Assembly: GCA_015680685.1 (NCBI GenBank)
Contig: MNCI01007652.1
Location: forward strand, 129,851 to 193,850
Origin: Gnetum montanum
Taxonomy: Eukaryota > Streptophyta > Gnetopsida > Gnetales > Gnetaceae
Direction of reading: 5' to 3'
Length of the DNA stretch: 64,000 nucleotides
The notes under the pieces were generated by a model. It had not been told where the DNA came from. It did no database searches and was given only the letters and a program-made list of their open reading frames with translations. The position numbers and the translations under genes are program-made. This document shows, piece after piece, positions 23,950-36,989 of the stretch; position 1 is the first letter of the stretch; every line of letters starts with the position of its first letter.

Positions 23950-25850
23950 TATCAGTTTTTTCCTTATCTAATCTATTAGGCTTCTTGACATTATTCTTAA
24001 TAGTAGGAGTTTCTTCTTGAAACTCCACTTTAGATCCTTATGCTACATCAGCATTGTTGACCACCAAGGGAACCACACTATTTCAATCAATGATTAGTTC
24101 ACCTCCCTCATAAGGTAGAATGAATTTCTTAGTGTATGGTTGAGGAAATAGCTCATAATTAAGCTAGCCAAGGCCTTCCTAGGATGAGGTTAAATCTCAT
24201 TGTCTCCTCTATCACCAATAAGTTGGCTATTGATCACCAATAGAGCTCAAACCACAATCCTAAAGACCTATGTGTATCATTACCCTTATAAAAATTCTTA
24301 GTCATCTATTTATATTTGATCTTGTCACTCTTGGACAACTAGTTAAGGAGCTCAAATGGCTTTAATGGTAGCTTAGTATACTTAATCTGATCTTTCCTCT
24401 CAAAGTTAGGCCTTGTATGATTTGATGTAGAGGCGCATAATGTTGATGGTTGGTTGGTTGTGGTAGGGACCTTGGGTTGACTCATTTTGGACCCCTATGT
24501 ATTCTTGCTCACTTTGGCCACAATGGCCATAGTTACATGGTTTTGTTTCCCATTTTTCTCATTCTTCCATGTATGTTGATTTTTGTATACTACATAGGTG
24601 GGTTCATGGCTTGTCTCAGTAGCATCCTCTATGTTATTACTCTACAAGAAAGCATGACTAAGGAACTATGGATCCAAATATTATAGTTTAGATTTGATTA
24701 AATATTTAACCATCCTCTTAAAGCTAGCTAGAAGGTGAGTTTCAACTATAGGTCTAGGAATCTCATTAAGTAAATAATTTCATCATTGGATGAACTTATA
24801 AATAGGTTCAAGAGGCTCATGTTTGATTTTCATCAATTTTTCTATGATGGTATTTGGTTTTAAGTTATACATGAAATGATTCAAAAATTATGAAATCAAG
24901 TCTTCTAGTAGGGTGATAGATCCTCTAAGAAATTCATGGTACCAATCTAAGGCTTTCCTTGTAAAAGACATAGGGAATAGTCACATGATTGTGTGAGGCC
25001 AAGCCTATAACAAGAGGTATTAGGAATGAAAGGTGGTGAGGTATGCATTGGGATCATCTTCATCATTGTATTTAGTGAATTGCAATACAGGAATGTTGGA
25101 GGGAAGAGTAATTTATATGATGGTTGGACTAATAGGATCATCTTGATAAAAGTCCATTATTTTAACCATTTGTGAAGTTGAAGCTTTGAGCTCACATAGC
25201 TCCTCTATGAGGTTTTGGATCATTTGGAATGCTAGGTCCAAACCTTGGGGCAACTTGTTAGGTTGAGGACTATGTACAAAGGACTATGGAGTGAGTTGGG
25301 AGGCTTCTGGCCTTGTGATGGATAATATTAAGGATTATAAAGGTTGAGTTATCATCATTGCAAAGGGTGTAAATAATGAGAGATTTTTGTGCAAGTATTT
25401 ATGGGACAAAGGGTAGAAACAATGTATGTTATGCTTGGGTCACTTGTAGTCCTACTAAGGAATCCACTGGAATGGAAAATGGATGAGTTATGGTGAACAC
25501 CATGGGTGATGGCCACATAGAGTAGGGTTGTGTAGTGACTGACATGGAAGAGAAAAGTTATGACAACTGAGGTATGAGTTATGCTTGGTGGATGACTATG
25601 ATGGGTGTTGACCCAAACATGGTAGGATAGGCATGAGAACTTGAGGGTTGAAGAATCTACATCATAGAAGAGGCAAGAGAGGCTGAACTAGGCATAGTGG
25701 CTTGGGTAGTTGATTGTTGGAAAAGGCTTCCTATGAAGTTGTCAAGCTCTAGTTCAACCTCAAATTCATCATGTTCCTCATTATAGCTCTTTGAGTTATC
25801 CTTGTTACATAGCTCATCCATCTCAATCAGTTGATCAAGAATACACATGT
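23950..25850 (-). pseudogene. gag: Gypsy gag and protease region
   Basis: Decayed gag followed by the aspartic protease end, on the minus strand. A 63-residue N-terminal open piece (25657-25848) starts MCILDQLIEMDELCN. The capsid core near 25000-24700 reads LFPMSFTRKALDWYHEFL then RGSITLLEDLIS, matching 'LFPLSLKGKAREWYNSLPPGSITSWEEL', followed by KPNTIIEKLMKIKHEPLEP. Further on, KYTKLPLKPFELLN is the usual linker before protease. RFNLILGRPWLA (24163-24197) matches the 'YNLLLGRPWLH' block at the end of Tat-type protease. The Asp-Ser/Thr-Gly active site could not be placed. It is cut before any RT. The matching RT-integrase may be the relic at 4240-7330, now about 16 kb away. Confidence 0.75.
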
Positions 25851-27095
25851 ATTTTGATAAGTTTTATTTTATCATAAGGGGAGGTGATGTACTCCTTTTT
25901 GTTTCTATGAATTAGATTGAAATCATGCTTAGACATAGATTTCATATTTGGGATGATTAGGATAGCTTGTATTTTGGCACATATAAAGTTGTAATAGTCT
26001 TCATTTGCCTACACTCAGTCAAGGTTGGGTCTTTTGTCTTTACCCCCTTTACTTGAGTAATTGCCTATGCTCAACCACAACTAGGTATTTAGGATTGTAC
26101 ACACATATGGCATCCTAGTTTGAAGCCAAGTTAGTTAAGTTAATGGGAAATATAGTTGATTTGCTCAAAGGCATTGCCAAAATATTTAATTTGGTTTTAT
26201 TAAAAGTTCCAACAAGTGGAACCACCCAATGCATAAGTGCTCTCGACTATGAAATTGGTAAAAATTGCAACTACAAGCACAATGTAGGTGGCTATAGTAG
26301 TGTTATGCACTACACTAACAAAAAAGAAAAAATTCAAAATTAATTAGTTTGAAATTTTTTGAATTTTGAAATGCAGGTTTACACTACAACTTTTTATTGG
26401 AAAAAATTGGTGTGAAAATGGCAAAGGCAGTTTTTTAGTTTTTTCACTAGTTTTACTTCACCCAACCTATATTGGTAAAAATATGCTAGTTTTTGTTATT
26501 TGCAAAATGATATGCTAGAATTTCCAACAAGAATTATGTTGGTGGTAGGAAGAGAGAGGCAAGTTTGGCTTGTCTTGCCAAAAATATGCTAGGATATTTT
26601 TCCTATGGAAAAATACATTGGGTATTAGTGTGGTGATGATAAATGTAGTGGTTAATGGGTATTTTGGGAAAAGTATGTTGGCTTTGTGGAAGCAAGTGTG
26701 TTGGTTTTGCTAAGAAACATAAATTGGTCTTGAAAACTATGTTGGGCTTGAAGGGAAAGCCCAAAAGAAAATTTGTTATGGTTTCAAGTGGGTGATGATT
26801 ATAAAAGATACATTGGCCTTTGGAAAATCCAAAGGCCAAGTTTTTAAAAATAAATATTTGCAAGTTGCACTAAAAAATACATTGGCTTTAAAAATTTCAG
26901 CAATTGCTGTGAAATTTATAGCAACACCCAAACTGATTGCAAAAATACACTAGGTATAAACTACAATAGAATGGATGGTTGTGTTGGTTTCTAGCAAAAC
27001 TTCAATATTAATTTTAAAAGTTTTAAGCTGTAAAAATTTGTTTTAGATAGGGTAGAACAAGATTAGGCAAAGAACTTGGGTGAAGGCCCTCCTAA
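25851..27095 (-). other. Leader-like region with repeated CACTAG-type motifs
   Basis: Lies between the LTR at 27096 and the gag N-terminus, where a gypsy leader should be. From about 26460 to 26960 there are about ten copies of AAAATACACTAGG / AAAATATGCTAGG / AAAATACATTGGCC at irregular 25-80 base intervals. Just inside the LTR edge the minus strand reads TTGGCATTAGGAGGGCC (about 27084-27100), a possible but unassigned primer-binding site. Confidence 0.4.
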
Positions 27096-28289
27096 TGCCA
27101 AAAAATATAATGCTTGAAACATTCAGTGCTAGAAAACCAAATATTCCAAGTGAAATAGTTTAACTTTGGATCCTAAGAATCTCCAAGAAGAGGATCTGAA
27201 TCACCCTAGATGATCTTGTTGATCATCCACAAACTTATAATTCATAAACAAGGCAATGAACAAAATTGTAGATCTAACAGCAAAGAAATTAAAAATAAGC
27301 TTTAATAAAATGAATGAACTAAAACTTTTATTAAAAATAATAAAAAGTGTTAAAGATACAAAGTTCAAATTATTACAAATTTTAAAAATTCTTGAATGAA
27401 AAAAGAGCTAGAAGTAAGATGTTTGAAGCTTAATGAAACTAGCAAAGTCTATCTTGCAATCAACTTCACGATTTGGATGTTCTAATGTTGTGCTATTGAA
27501 AACTCTTTTCTCTTTCTTTGGTACTAGATCTACCTTGGTGGGTGTTTAAAATAGTTTTTGGGTTGTTGAACTTTTTGATGCTCTACAATGCTTTGAGAGT
27601 CTCTATGCTCAACCAAATGTAGATTTTTCCAAAAAGTCTTTTCAATGTGTTCAAATTTGATTTAAATAGGCCACTAGTATCCAATTTGATGCTCCAAATC
27701 TTCTACCATGATTTCTGCCAAATTGTTATAATTTACATGTGGTTGGCCATCAATTCTAGCATAGTTTTCCATTTATAGTAAGTTTGATGCACAAAAGCCA
27801 TAAAAAATACACTAGGTGCTATAAAATGTATGTTGGCTTTGAAAAATACACTACCTTCACAAAAGCTACACTAGCTTCATGAAAACATCAATGGCCTTGT
27901 TGTGAAAATTAAAGCCCAACAATTCCTATGCTAGTTGTAGGTGGTTCTAGCATATTTTTTGCTTTGACCAATATAAAACCCATGAAAAGCCAAAATTTGG
28001 TAATTCCCAAGGCATTTTGCATTTGGAATTCCCAAATTTGTTATTGCCTTACTTCGCAAGCCCAAAAGGTAATTCCCAAGCCCAACCCCAAATACATATA
28101 TGGCATAACCTTTTGCATTTGTGAAGTAAGTAAATAACAAATTATGAGACATTTTTTAGCCTCAAAAAGTTAAAGTATGTGAGATTGTAGCCTATAAATC
28201 GCAAACTTTGCATTTTATAATGAAATCTTGCATCAAATTTAATGGTGAAGGTAATGAATTTCAACTTGAATTTTCTTAGTGGTGTTTAG
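27096..28289 (-). mobile_element. LTR of a decayed gypsy element (copy 2)
   Basis: About 1.19 kb, homologous to 2005-3159 along its whole length and in the same orientation. No purine tract lies outside its minus-strand start (28290 onward), while gag on the same strand lies on its inner side. It therefore looks like a 5' LTR. It abuts the decayed integrase of the relic at 28420-31330 and may have been inserted into it. Confidence 0.6.
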
Positions 28290-28419
28290 ATATAGTATAT
28301 ATCTCATTGTAGTATAAAAAAGATAATGAAATGTAAAATGCTACTAGAAGAACACATGTTTGATCTCAAAAAATTTATAGGTTCAATGCTATGATTTGGC
28401 TACATGTAGTAACACTTTA

Positions 28420-29450
28420 GAAAGCTTCTATAGGATTTGGAATTAATGTCCTTCTAGATTAGGAAAAACATAGGTGCCATTTTGCAGAGATTGAACTACC
28501 AAAAAATGATCTTACTAATTAGGAGATAACTTTGTATCTCTCAAGTTCAGAAAATGATAACTAACTAGGTTATTCTTATGAGTCTCTTTGATTCTAATAA
28601 TGTCCAAAGTGATGCCACTAAATATCTACATGATATTCACATAGATGTTGAAGAGTATCTTATCATTATTCTTCAAGAAGATCCAACTTAATACATCACA
28701 TGATATTATTATCCTAATATGAATGCCAATCATGGAGAGCAACACAAAGAGATGAGATGTAGAGCTCAGCTTATAAGATTAACTCAGAATCATATGTTAG
28801 AAAGTATGAAGTACAAATAGTGATTGCATGAATACCTAAAGAACATGGGATAATTGTATGTGGCAACTGAGTTGAGTTTTATAAACCATGGTATGAAGGA
28901 AGCAAATAAGAGTTTTATTAGTGGATTCAAGACTAGGAATAATAGTGTGATAAAAATGATGGGGTGGTGTGATACATAGACTAGAAATCAACAACCTCCT
29001 TACTTTTAAACTAAGGTCCTTTGTTAGTTACAATTTAGAGAGGTATATTAAAGTGATTTATTATGTGATCAAAGGTAAAATAACAAATGAAGCAGGACTT
29101 AATGGAATAGAAATGAATAACTTTAATCCACTTAGTGAAGTATTTAAAAAGTAAAAATGACTTGATTCCTAATAAATGAAGGAGGGATGATAGCACCAAT
29201 AAATTCTAAATCCAATTTTTGAAAAGTTCATGTGATTTGAGACATGTTAAACTCCTATGAAGGTAGATAGAGAAGTTTTGCATGCCTTTTGCAAGTATTG
29301 AATGTCTTCACTAGATTATGAGCATCTTTAGCTAAGGTTGGTCACTAATAGTCTAAAGAATTGATACAAGCTATTAAGAAGCATGATTCTAAGTGTCTAC
29401 CAAAAATTCAAAGGTGAATTTTATCAAGGACTATCTTAGAGTTAATAGAG
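28420..29450 (-). pseudogene. Gypsy integrase (minus-strand element 2)
   Basis: Minus-strand reading across stops and frame changes. AKDAHNLVKTFNTCKRHAK (about 29330-29270) matches the zinc-region end 'AKDCMEYVKKCDKCQRHAN'. LDLEFIGAI (about 29190) matches 'WGLDIIGPI'. YFTKWIKVIHF matches 'YFTKWVEAIPL'. IVTNKGP then FKSKEVVDF (about 29035-29000) matches 'IVTDNGPQF', with Asp read as Asn. ESTNKTLI and LDLLEE follow toward 28620. The C-terminal SH3-like part is missing near 28300, where the LTR at 28289 begins. It is dead by many stops. Confidence 0.65.
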
Positions 29451-29599
29451 GTATGATAATGTAGAAGAATATGTATAGAACAAACTTGACATAGGATATC
29501 AAGATTCACTATTTAGAAGTGTCAACTATGTTTATGTAAAGCATCTTTTTGAGTAGGTGTGAGGTGACTAGGAGATTTTCTAGTAGTAAGATAATTAAA

Positions 29600-31330
29600 A
29601 AGATTAGTGTATGGATGATTATCATCATTTGTGTTGATAGCACTTATTGAGATATTAGATGATTGTGTAACAGGTATTAGGAAAATTGATTTCATGAGTT
29701 GATCTTGTATGGATAAAGGATCACCTTAAATTGCAAATGTTACTAAGGTATCTACTAGCATGGTTTTACAGTGAAAAATATTATTCAAAATATAAACAAA
29801 AAAGAAACTAATAATTTCCTTAGTCATTTCTAGATAAAAAACTAAGAGAGAAGCCTTATAATCATATTCATCATTAACTTGATTTATGATGAGTTAAGAG
29901 TCACCATAAATAGTAATAGTGTTAATCCAATTTTGCAAAGCCAGTAAGAGATATCATATTAGAGCCTCTTATAAAAATATGTTATTCATGCATGGAAAAT
30001 CAAGCTTATAAGCCTGGTAAAGGGTATGCTCCATCAAAGTAAAGGACAACACCTAAATTATTTTTGTCTATATATAAACTATAAAAACATTAGTTGATTC
30101 AAGAAAAAGGATAAGATTAGCTATGGCTTGATCTTTAATGAAGTGTTGGGTAGAAAACAAAGGTCACACTCAATAAGGAAGGTCTTTTAACATGCTAATT
30201 GGTGATTATTCAAAGGCTTATTAGCAATGACTTTAAGAATGTTATATTCCTAGATAAAAAATACCTTAGCATTAATAAGGTGATGCCTCCATTTTTTAAG
30301 TGTAAAGACAAGACATAGATAAGATTTTTCGATGTTAGAGTACCTAGTCTCACAATTTGAGAAAGGATAAGATATGTAATATATGAAAAGATCAACTCCA
30401 TCCTCTAACCTTTGAGAAACTATGATGGATATAGAATGTTTAGATTTAGAAATGTAGAGGTAAAAATGTTGATCAAATTATGGAGGATGTAGAAAATGCA
30501 AGGTAGTCAAAACTACTTTGATGGAATCAAAGGCATTTTGATATTCTTCATCCTAGATGAAAGAGGTAGATTTATGAAGCAAGTGAGTTAAGAAATGAAG
30601 ATAATTAGTGAGTTTAGAAATTAAACAATGAATCAATTAAAGATAACCTTGTAGAAAATGCATATCTTGAATATTTCTAGGTGGTGCAAAATCTAGGATA
30701 GCTTTAATCTTATCAAGGTTAATGGCTATACCATCTTGAGATACAAGATAACCTAATATCTTACCATGACAACATCAAAGGTGCATTTCTTGGGATTAAG
30801 ACATAGGTTAAATTTGTCATAGCAAGGTAAAACTTAATCTAAGTCAAAAGCATGATTAGCTATTGGGGTAGATTTGATGGTCAAATTGTCAACATAATTG
30901 TTATCTATTTTAAACATCATGTCATTGAAGGTAAAATTCATAGCTCATTGATAAGTAGCTTTCATATTCTTGAGTTGAAAGGGAATTTTAGTGTTATAAA
31001 ATGTTCTTAAATGATTCATAGAAGTGATATATTGAAAATTCTTTGATTATTTATCTATATTTGATTATAAGTAAGAAACCCATCCATAAGAAGAGTATGG
31101 CTAGGAATGGAATCTATGAGTTGATCAATCTTTGTTAAAGAAAAATCATCTTAAGAGGGACCTTGTTAAAGCTTCAAAAATTAATATATATATGAATGCC
31201 AACATTATTTTTTGGAAGAACAACCATGTTAAAAATCCAATTTGAATAGTCAACTAGAGGAATGAATCTAGCATTGTAGAGTTTAGTGATTTCTTATTTT
31301 ATAGAAAAAGCTATAGCTAGATGAATTTAT
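29600..31330 (-). pseudogene. Gypsy reverse transcriptase and RNase H (element 2)
   Basis: Reverse transcriptase and RNase H of a second minus-strand gypsy relic. KLYNARFIPLVDYSNWIFNM (about 31290-31220) matches 'KLLDAGFIYPVEYSEWVSNI'. MGFLLIIKYR, KIPFQLKNMKATYQ (about 30990-30950) and NYVDNLTIKS (about 30875-30905) follow. The YVDD box has become YVDN, losing the second catalytic Asp. CLNPKKCTF follows near 30790. The RNase H end reads IYGDS, a stop, then LIINQVNDEY (about 29930-29880). Protease and gag are not seen upstream to 31760. Block spacing fits the Tat/Athila side of gypsy, as for element 1. Confidence 0.78.
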
Positions 31331-33099
31331 ATAACCTTCTATTTAATAGTTTTAAAATATTCTTCAAAAATGTTATTATGGTATACCAACTTTGGATCTA
31401 GAATAGACATATCATTATATCCCCAAGAGTAAGTAATTAAATGCTTTTGTGAAGTTGCTAAGATGAGCACTTGTAGGCCTTAGGAGAGAAGAGCACTAAG
31501 ATAAAAAATATTTTGTTTACCCTTATGACATATAGGTAAGTAAATTAGGTAATCATTTGTTAAGAGAGGCTTCTGATAAGGAAAGAGAGGTCTAATTAAG
31601 GTATAAGTTCATCCTCCATAATTTTCTAAAGAGGATACAAAAGAAGCTAAACTTGATTTTAAGTCATGAAAAGAAAGATCTAAAGATCACCAGTTCTAGC
31701 TTGTACGGTAACTCAATATTAGATATTGAAGTAGAGACATTGGGTAGGTAGCCAAGTTCACCTAAACCAAAATGAAAAAATCAAATAAGGTTTTAGAAGC
31801 CTTAGAAAGAAACGATGTGAAGCATTTAAGTTAAATGATGCCAACATATCACACATGTCAAAATTCTACGACATGCATCATTTCTTAAGTTATAAAAGAA
31901 AAAATGAAAAATATAGTATCAAAGCTTTCATTTACATCTAAGAACTTTGACAATTTATGTGGGAGAAAAGTAGAAAGAAACAGAAATACTAGGTGATAGA
32001 AGAGCAATGACAAGTGAGAGTAGCAATAGGTAGGAGACTGGGAGTAGAGCTAGCAGTAGCACAGGACTACCTCAGCCTTTCTCACATCATCCTAAAGCTC
32101 AAACATGACTTATTCAAATCCTAGTTAGGAATTTTTGGAAATTTTGACACTAACCGTCTAGTTTGCTACAACAACTCTTTTAGTTTCTAATATTTTGAGT
32201 AGATTTTGCTAGCAACTATAGTGCTAGGCTTAGATTCAATGAGAATTTGTATTTTTCAAGAGCTTTAAAGCTTGGATTTAAGCTTTTAGTTTGATTTTAT
32301 TATAGAGATTAAGAATCCCATGTTGTTAGCCTTGGTTTTTAGGATTTTTAAGAAATTTCATAGACTTATTGCTATAATTTTTCTACATACATTAATCTAT
32401 TTTAATCCATGAGTCCTAGGTATGAAATGCATAATTTATTTCAATGCATTAATCTACCCTAGGTATGAAATGCATAATTTTTCTACATACATTAATCTAT
32501 TTTAATCAAGGGTTTTGAGCAAATTGGGTACTTGGTTTAAGAGAAATCATAATTTTTTCACATCATTATTGTAGTGTAGTGAACAACAATGTTAGGGGAA
32601 AATAATATCATAATTTGAAACTACTTTAAGCTAAATATAGTAAGTATTTTAATTTGAATAAGTAGAAATATCTGCATATCAAATTTTTCATAGTGAAATT
32701 CATAATTATTCTTGTAAATTATGAGAAAATGTGGATTCAGGAGTTTTTCATATAAAGAACATGTCATGGAAAGAATATGACATGAGTCTTTCAAGATAGT
32801 TGTATTTTTTTAAAATTCTTAAGCATCACATTTTTGATCTACAACATGATGTAGTATGTCAAAACATACTTTAATGTATACTATTAGAACTTTGTAGTTA
32901 AACTTCTACATATTGCATTCAAAATTCCAAGAGAGTTTTAACACAAATATCAATCTCAAGTTAGTGATATTTTAACATGTCATCAAAATATTAGTTAGAA
33001 TGTATAATGTGAAGAACTATGTTTTCAATACTAAGTCATTTTAAAGTCTTTTATAGAGATGTTATAGCTCATAGGATCCTTTTTATTAAGCCTATGTTC
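31331..33099. other. No recognisable gene; interleaved duplications
   Basis: The left part may hold unread remains upstream of the RT. Two perfect interleaved direct repeats occur: about 35 bases at 32374-32408 and 32474-32508, and CCTAGGTATGAAATGCATAA (plus TTT) at 32415-32437 and 32458-32480. The rest is A/T-rich with nothing to annotate. Confidence 0.45.
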
Positions 33100-35891
33100 T
33101 TTGGTGATTCCACCCTAATGCTGCAAAAACTATGGGCTTGCTACGGAGCTACAAAATTTCTAAATTTCTATGTTACTCACTTTCATGTATGGATGTGCTT
33201 GTAAGAAGAAGTTGTGTTTTAAGATTTAGAGGAAATTCTGCCTAGATTCTCTGCAAAGCTCACAAAGATCATATTTGAAAAGAGGTCTAAGATCGAAAAG
33301 CTATCAAATAATGTCTTTGTTTATAAAAAAACACTTGAAAAAGCTATGGAAAAGGATGGAATATTGACAATTTAGTTCTAATAATATACTACTCTTGGAA
33401 ACCTAGACTTCTAGGAAAATGTCTAATCCTCCAAGCTCTTATAATTCTATTGAAAGATGATTTAGGAAATTTTAAGTTAGCTTTACTTTAACTTAAACTA
33501 ACTTTGACATTGTTATGAAAGTTTGTTGATCTAAACATACAAATTCCCAATCACTATTTTTGCAAAAATCTATTCAGAGATCTTTTCCAACTGAAATTGG
33601 AGACCTTAGGTGATGTTCCACTATGATGCTTAGTATAAGGGATTATGACTCCACAAATTGTAGAGTGAATATAAAAGTTTAGGATGGCTTCATTCTTTAT
33701 GGAATGAAGTCCATGGAGAAAATATAAAGTAACCAAAAGGGTCAAGGATCATCCTAAAGTATAAGCATATGCTTAGGCTTTTTTTTTTTTTTGAAAGGTT
33801 AGATAGAATATGGTACTAATGATTAAATGGACTTCTTTTTTACCTCAAATAAGTATTAATGATGTGAAATTTATTAACTTCATAGAAATAGTGGAATAAT
33901 TTAAAGCAAGATATATCAATGAAGTTTTAAGAACTCAAAATTAATTATTTGAAGAAGAGAACATCAAATACTTTAATAAGCTTGATAAGATGGAAATTTT
34001 GTGTGCTGAGAACTAAAGCATCTCTACCCTAGTGTGGTAGAATGTGTAAGCCTAATAAAAAGCTATTTAGCAAAGAAGGCTACTTTTTTGGTTCATATAT
34101 ATTTGAAGCAAGTCATTATGACTTGGAACTTAGCTATAGTAAGGTATTGATTAGGTTTTCTAAAGAGGGGAATAAAGATTGATGATTCAAAGCTAGACTA
34201 CGTAGAACTATAAATCATGAAGAAATAGATTTATTCAAAGAAGAAGGATATCATCAACATACACAAGGAGATGAATGGGGATTTGAAGAATTTATTCCTA
34301 TTATTCATTGAAAGGCTATTCTATAATAACATAGGTTAGAAATGGAAGCTAGCCCCAAAATGGTTGTAGGAGTTGTATTGGGTGATGATCCAAGGGAGGG
34401 GAGTTGATTGGACACCAATAATCTATCAAGGGGTATTTGAAGAGATGGAAAAACTACCCCAAGAGAAAAAAAAAAGGGAACAAGAAAATGATGAGCAAGG
34501 GACTCTAGTTTGCATTTTACTATGGATTAATAAAGGCTATGGAAACTTTATTTTTGAGAGGTAGAGAGAAGCAAGCAAATGTTGGTTTTGAGAAGGACTT
34601 TAGGTCCCTATTGTGCTAACACCTTGCAAGTCTAATATCTACATATAACATTGGAGGTAGTGATTCTTTGACATCATGGTTAAAGACCAAAGAGGAATTT
34701 GGTTCTTTAATGTTTGAAAGTATTAAAGAACCAAATAAGAATATAAGTGAAGATGCACAAGAAAGAAAGATGGGAATTTCAGAAACAATATTTACAAATG
34801 TCAAGAAGGAAAGAGCTTCAAGAAAGAAGAAACCTCCTTTAGAGGAAGAAAACATCTCCTCAAATATCCCTAAAATAAATATCTCCTAGAAGAAGATAGA
34901 GGAACAAATAATTTTATCTTAATAAGTAATATTTTGCCAAGTGTAAATGATGTAGCATAATTTGTAGTTTTTATATTGACAAAAAATGATGTGATACTAA
35001 CCCCTTGATCATTTTGCAGAAGCTACCCAAGGAAAAGAGCCCTGGAATGATAAGAAAACAAGCTATGGTCAAGACTTCCTTTAATACTTGAAGGTTAGAA
35101 AGAATGTATGAGAAAAGAAAAATTGTATTTATTGAATGACTTACTTTTATTAGAGATAAAAAATATGGAAATAGAAAACTTTTAACTTGTTTTTCTAGCC
35201 TAGTTAGTTTAAACCATGATGATTTAGGTTAAGAGGACTAGAAGAGCTAGGAGAGAGATAGAGACAAGCTACTAGAAATGAAGATCCCTCCTCTCCATCC
35301 TATAGATGACACTTCTTTAGCTAATAAACTACTTTTGAATAATTTAGAGGCTTGCCAGTAGATAAAAAATATGACTAGTTAAAAAATCTTCACATCATAT
35401 AATAAGTGTCTTTAACATCATGTCAAAGATTATACATCGATTTTATAATTTTGAAAAAGAATTAACCTATTTGTATTCTTTTTCAAAGATGAAAAGAAAA
35501 TCTAGGCTTATGTTAATGATAAGCAAGTGATGTTGAAGGATTTAGTAAAAAACATGAAGAGAAAGTTAAACTTGATCTCTCTAGGAGAAGGTAAGTAATT
35601 TAAACATTATTACTAAAAAATAATATCTAATTTTAGAAGTGGAGAATCTAACATTATCTATTTTTTTATGTAGAAATAAAGATTAAGTTGAATAAGAATT
35701 TGATGACATTCCATGATCTAGTAGTAAACATGGATATAACAATGGAAAATATATTTGTAGATAAAATAAGCACATCCCTCAACTATGCCAATGATATGGG
35801 AGTATTGGCCATAGAGCAAGCCAACATGAATTTCATACTCCTAGACTTCTTAGAGAAAGGATACAAGAAAGAAAATAAGCATCATAGATAA
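33100..35891 (+). pseudogene. Second intron-containing gene relic of unknown function
   Basis: I do not recognise the product. Readable pieces: FSAKLTKIIFEKRSKIEKLS (about 33260), SINDVKFINFIEIVE (about 33855), FEEMEKLPQEKKKREQEND (34373-34564) and a charged stretch at 34668-34889 (NISEDAQERKMGISETIF, KKERASRKKKPPLEEEN). The last intron is convincing. ...LGEG|GTAAGT begins at 35591 and ends TTATGTAG at 35673. Joining the exons keeps the frame: KQVMLKDLVKNMKRKLNLIS runs into IKIKLNKNLMTFHDLVV and on to the stop near 35891. The final exon (35674-35891) is fully open. Earlier parts carry stops and frame changes. It shares a Lys/Glu-rich, coiled-coil look and gene-like introns with the relic at 13820-23048, but I see no sure homology. 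Confidence 0.4.
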
Positions 35892-35976
35892 ATAAAGATG
35901 TTATTTAACTAGGTGGAGTTTTTAGAGGCTAAAATAAGAGGCAGTAAAATGGTCAAACATTACCCTCCTCCCCATG

Positions 35977-36798
35977 TGATGAGTGGTGAGGTACCCCTAT
36001 GCCTAACCATACAAATAACAAGCATTCACAGATGATCTGGTTAAAGTCCATGGATGGGACTAGTTGTGGCATCTAGAACACTATGCTTTATCACAATTCA
36101 CTATCTTCCCACTTGGACTAGTGGTAGCTATGTCACGTATGGTTTAGCCCAAAGTGAGGCATATGATGTTGTTCGTAATTCTACGCTAATCCTAATGATG
36201 ATGAAAAGGTAAATTAATTAAGCTACTAGGCAATTGAAAATAAGATCTAAACTAGCCTATATGCGATGAGTATCTACCCTTAATCATTTGTATACATCTT
36301 GGACTTCATGAAACTACTTCTGGGATTTCCAAGCATATGTCACTGGTTATGCGAAATAATACACTTCTAGATTACCAAGTATCTACAATTAAACACGTGT
36401 GATTTAAGGCATATCCATTTCAGTCAACAACAAGAATAATAAATAGCAATAAATGAAAATATTTAACTAACAAAAGTAATAAATAATTATCAATTAAAAG
36501 CAACAATAATCTAAGTGGATGCTACAATGATGGAAGTAATATTAATCTATATTGCTAGTCATGTAACATGTCCAAGTACATCACACTCAAATAAAGGTGT
36601 CATACAATTACAAACATCACATTGCCAGCATGCATTAGGAATAACAAAATTTAAAGGAAAGAAACTAAAAATAAAAAATATCTTCTACTACTACCCTTCG
36701 TGTCTCAATTGGGTGCCCAAGTGCTATATTTATAGGCCAACCCAGAAGAGGTAATGTCGAATATCTGATGTCAAGGCTTGCCAAATGACATCTCATCA
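35977..36798 (-). mobile_element. 3' LTR, copy C (TGATGA family, minus strand)
   Basis: 822 bases, reverse orientation of copies A, B and D. Its minus-strand end TCATCA is at 35977 and its start TGATGA at 36798. It keeps the TATA box (complement of TATAAATA at 36727-36734), the block GTGATGTACTTGGACATG and the GGGGTACCTCACCACTCATCA-type end. Outside its start at 36800-36812 is the complement of AGTCATGGGCGTA, the family PPT. It is therefore the 3' LTR of a minus-strand element whose body lies to the right. Confidence 0.82.
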
Positions 36799-36989
36799 TA
36801 CGCCCATGACTGAATGAAACCTCATCCTTGAGTTAAATAAAATGAGGAATAAGCTTCTTACAAAATACTGGTGAGTCTGGGATTATTGATTGACTCAAAA
36901 AATGAACAAAATGATTGACCATTCACATGCTATAGCAGTGGAATATAAAAATGGGACACTTTACTATAAACAAAATAAAAACAAAATTG

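Noticed and set aside
26603-26863. 86-residue minus-strand ORF
   Set aside because: Built from the repeated CACTAG-type motifs in a leader region; no protein-like conservation.
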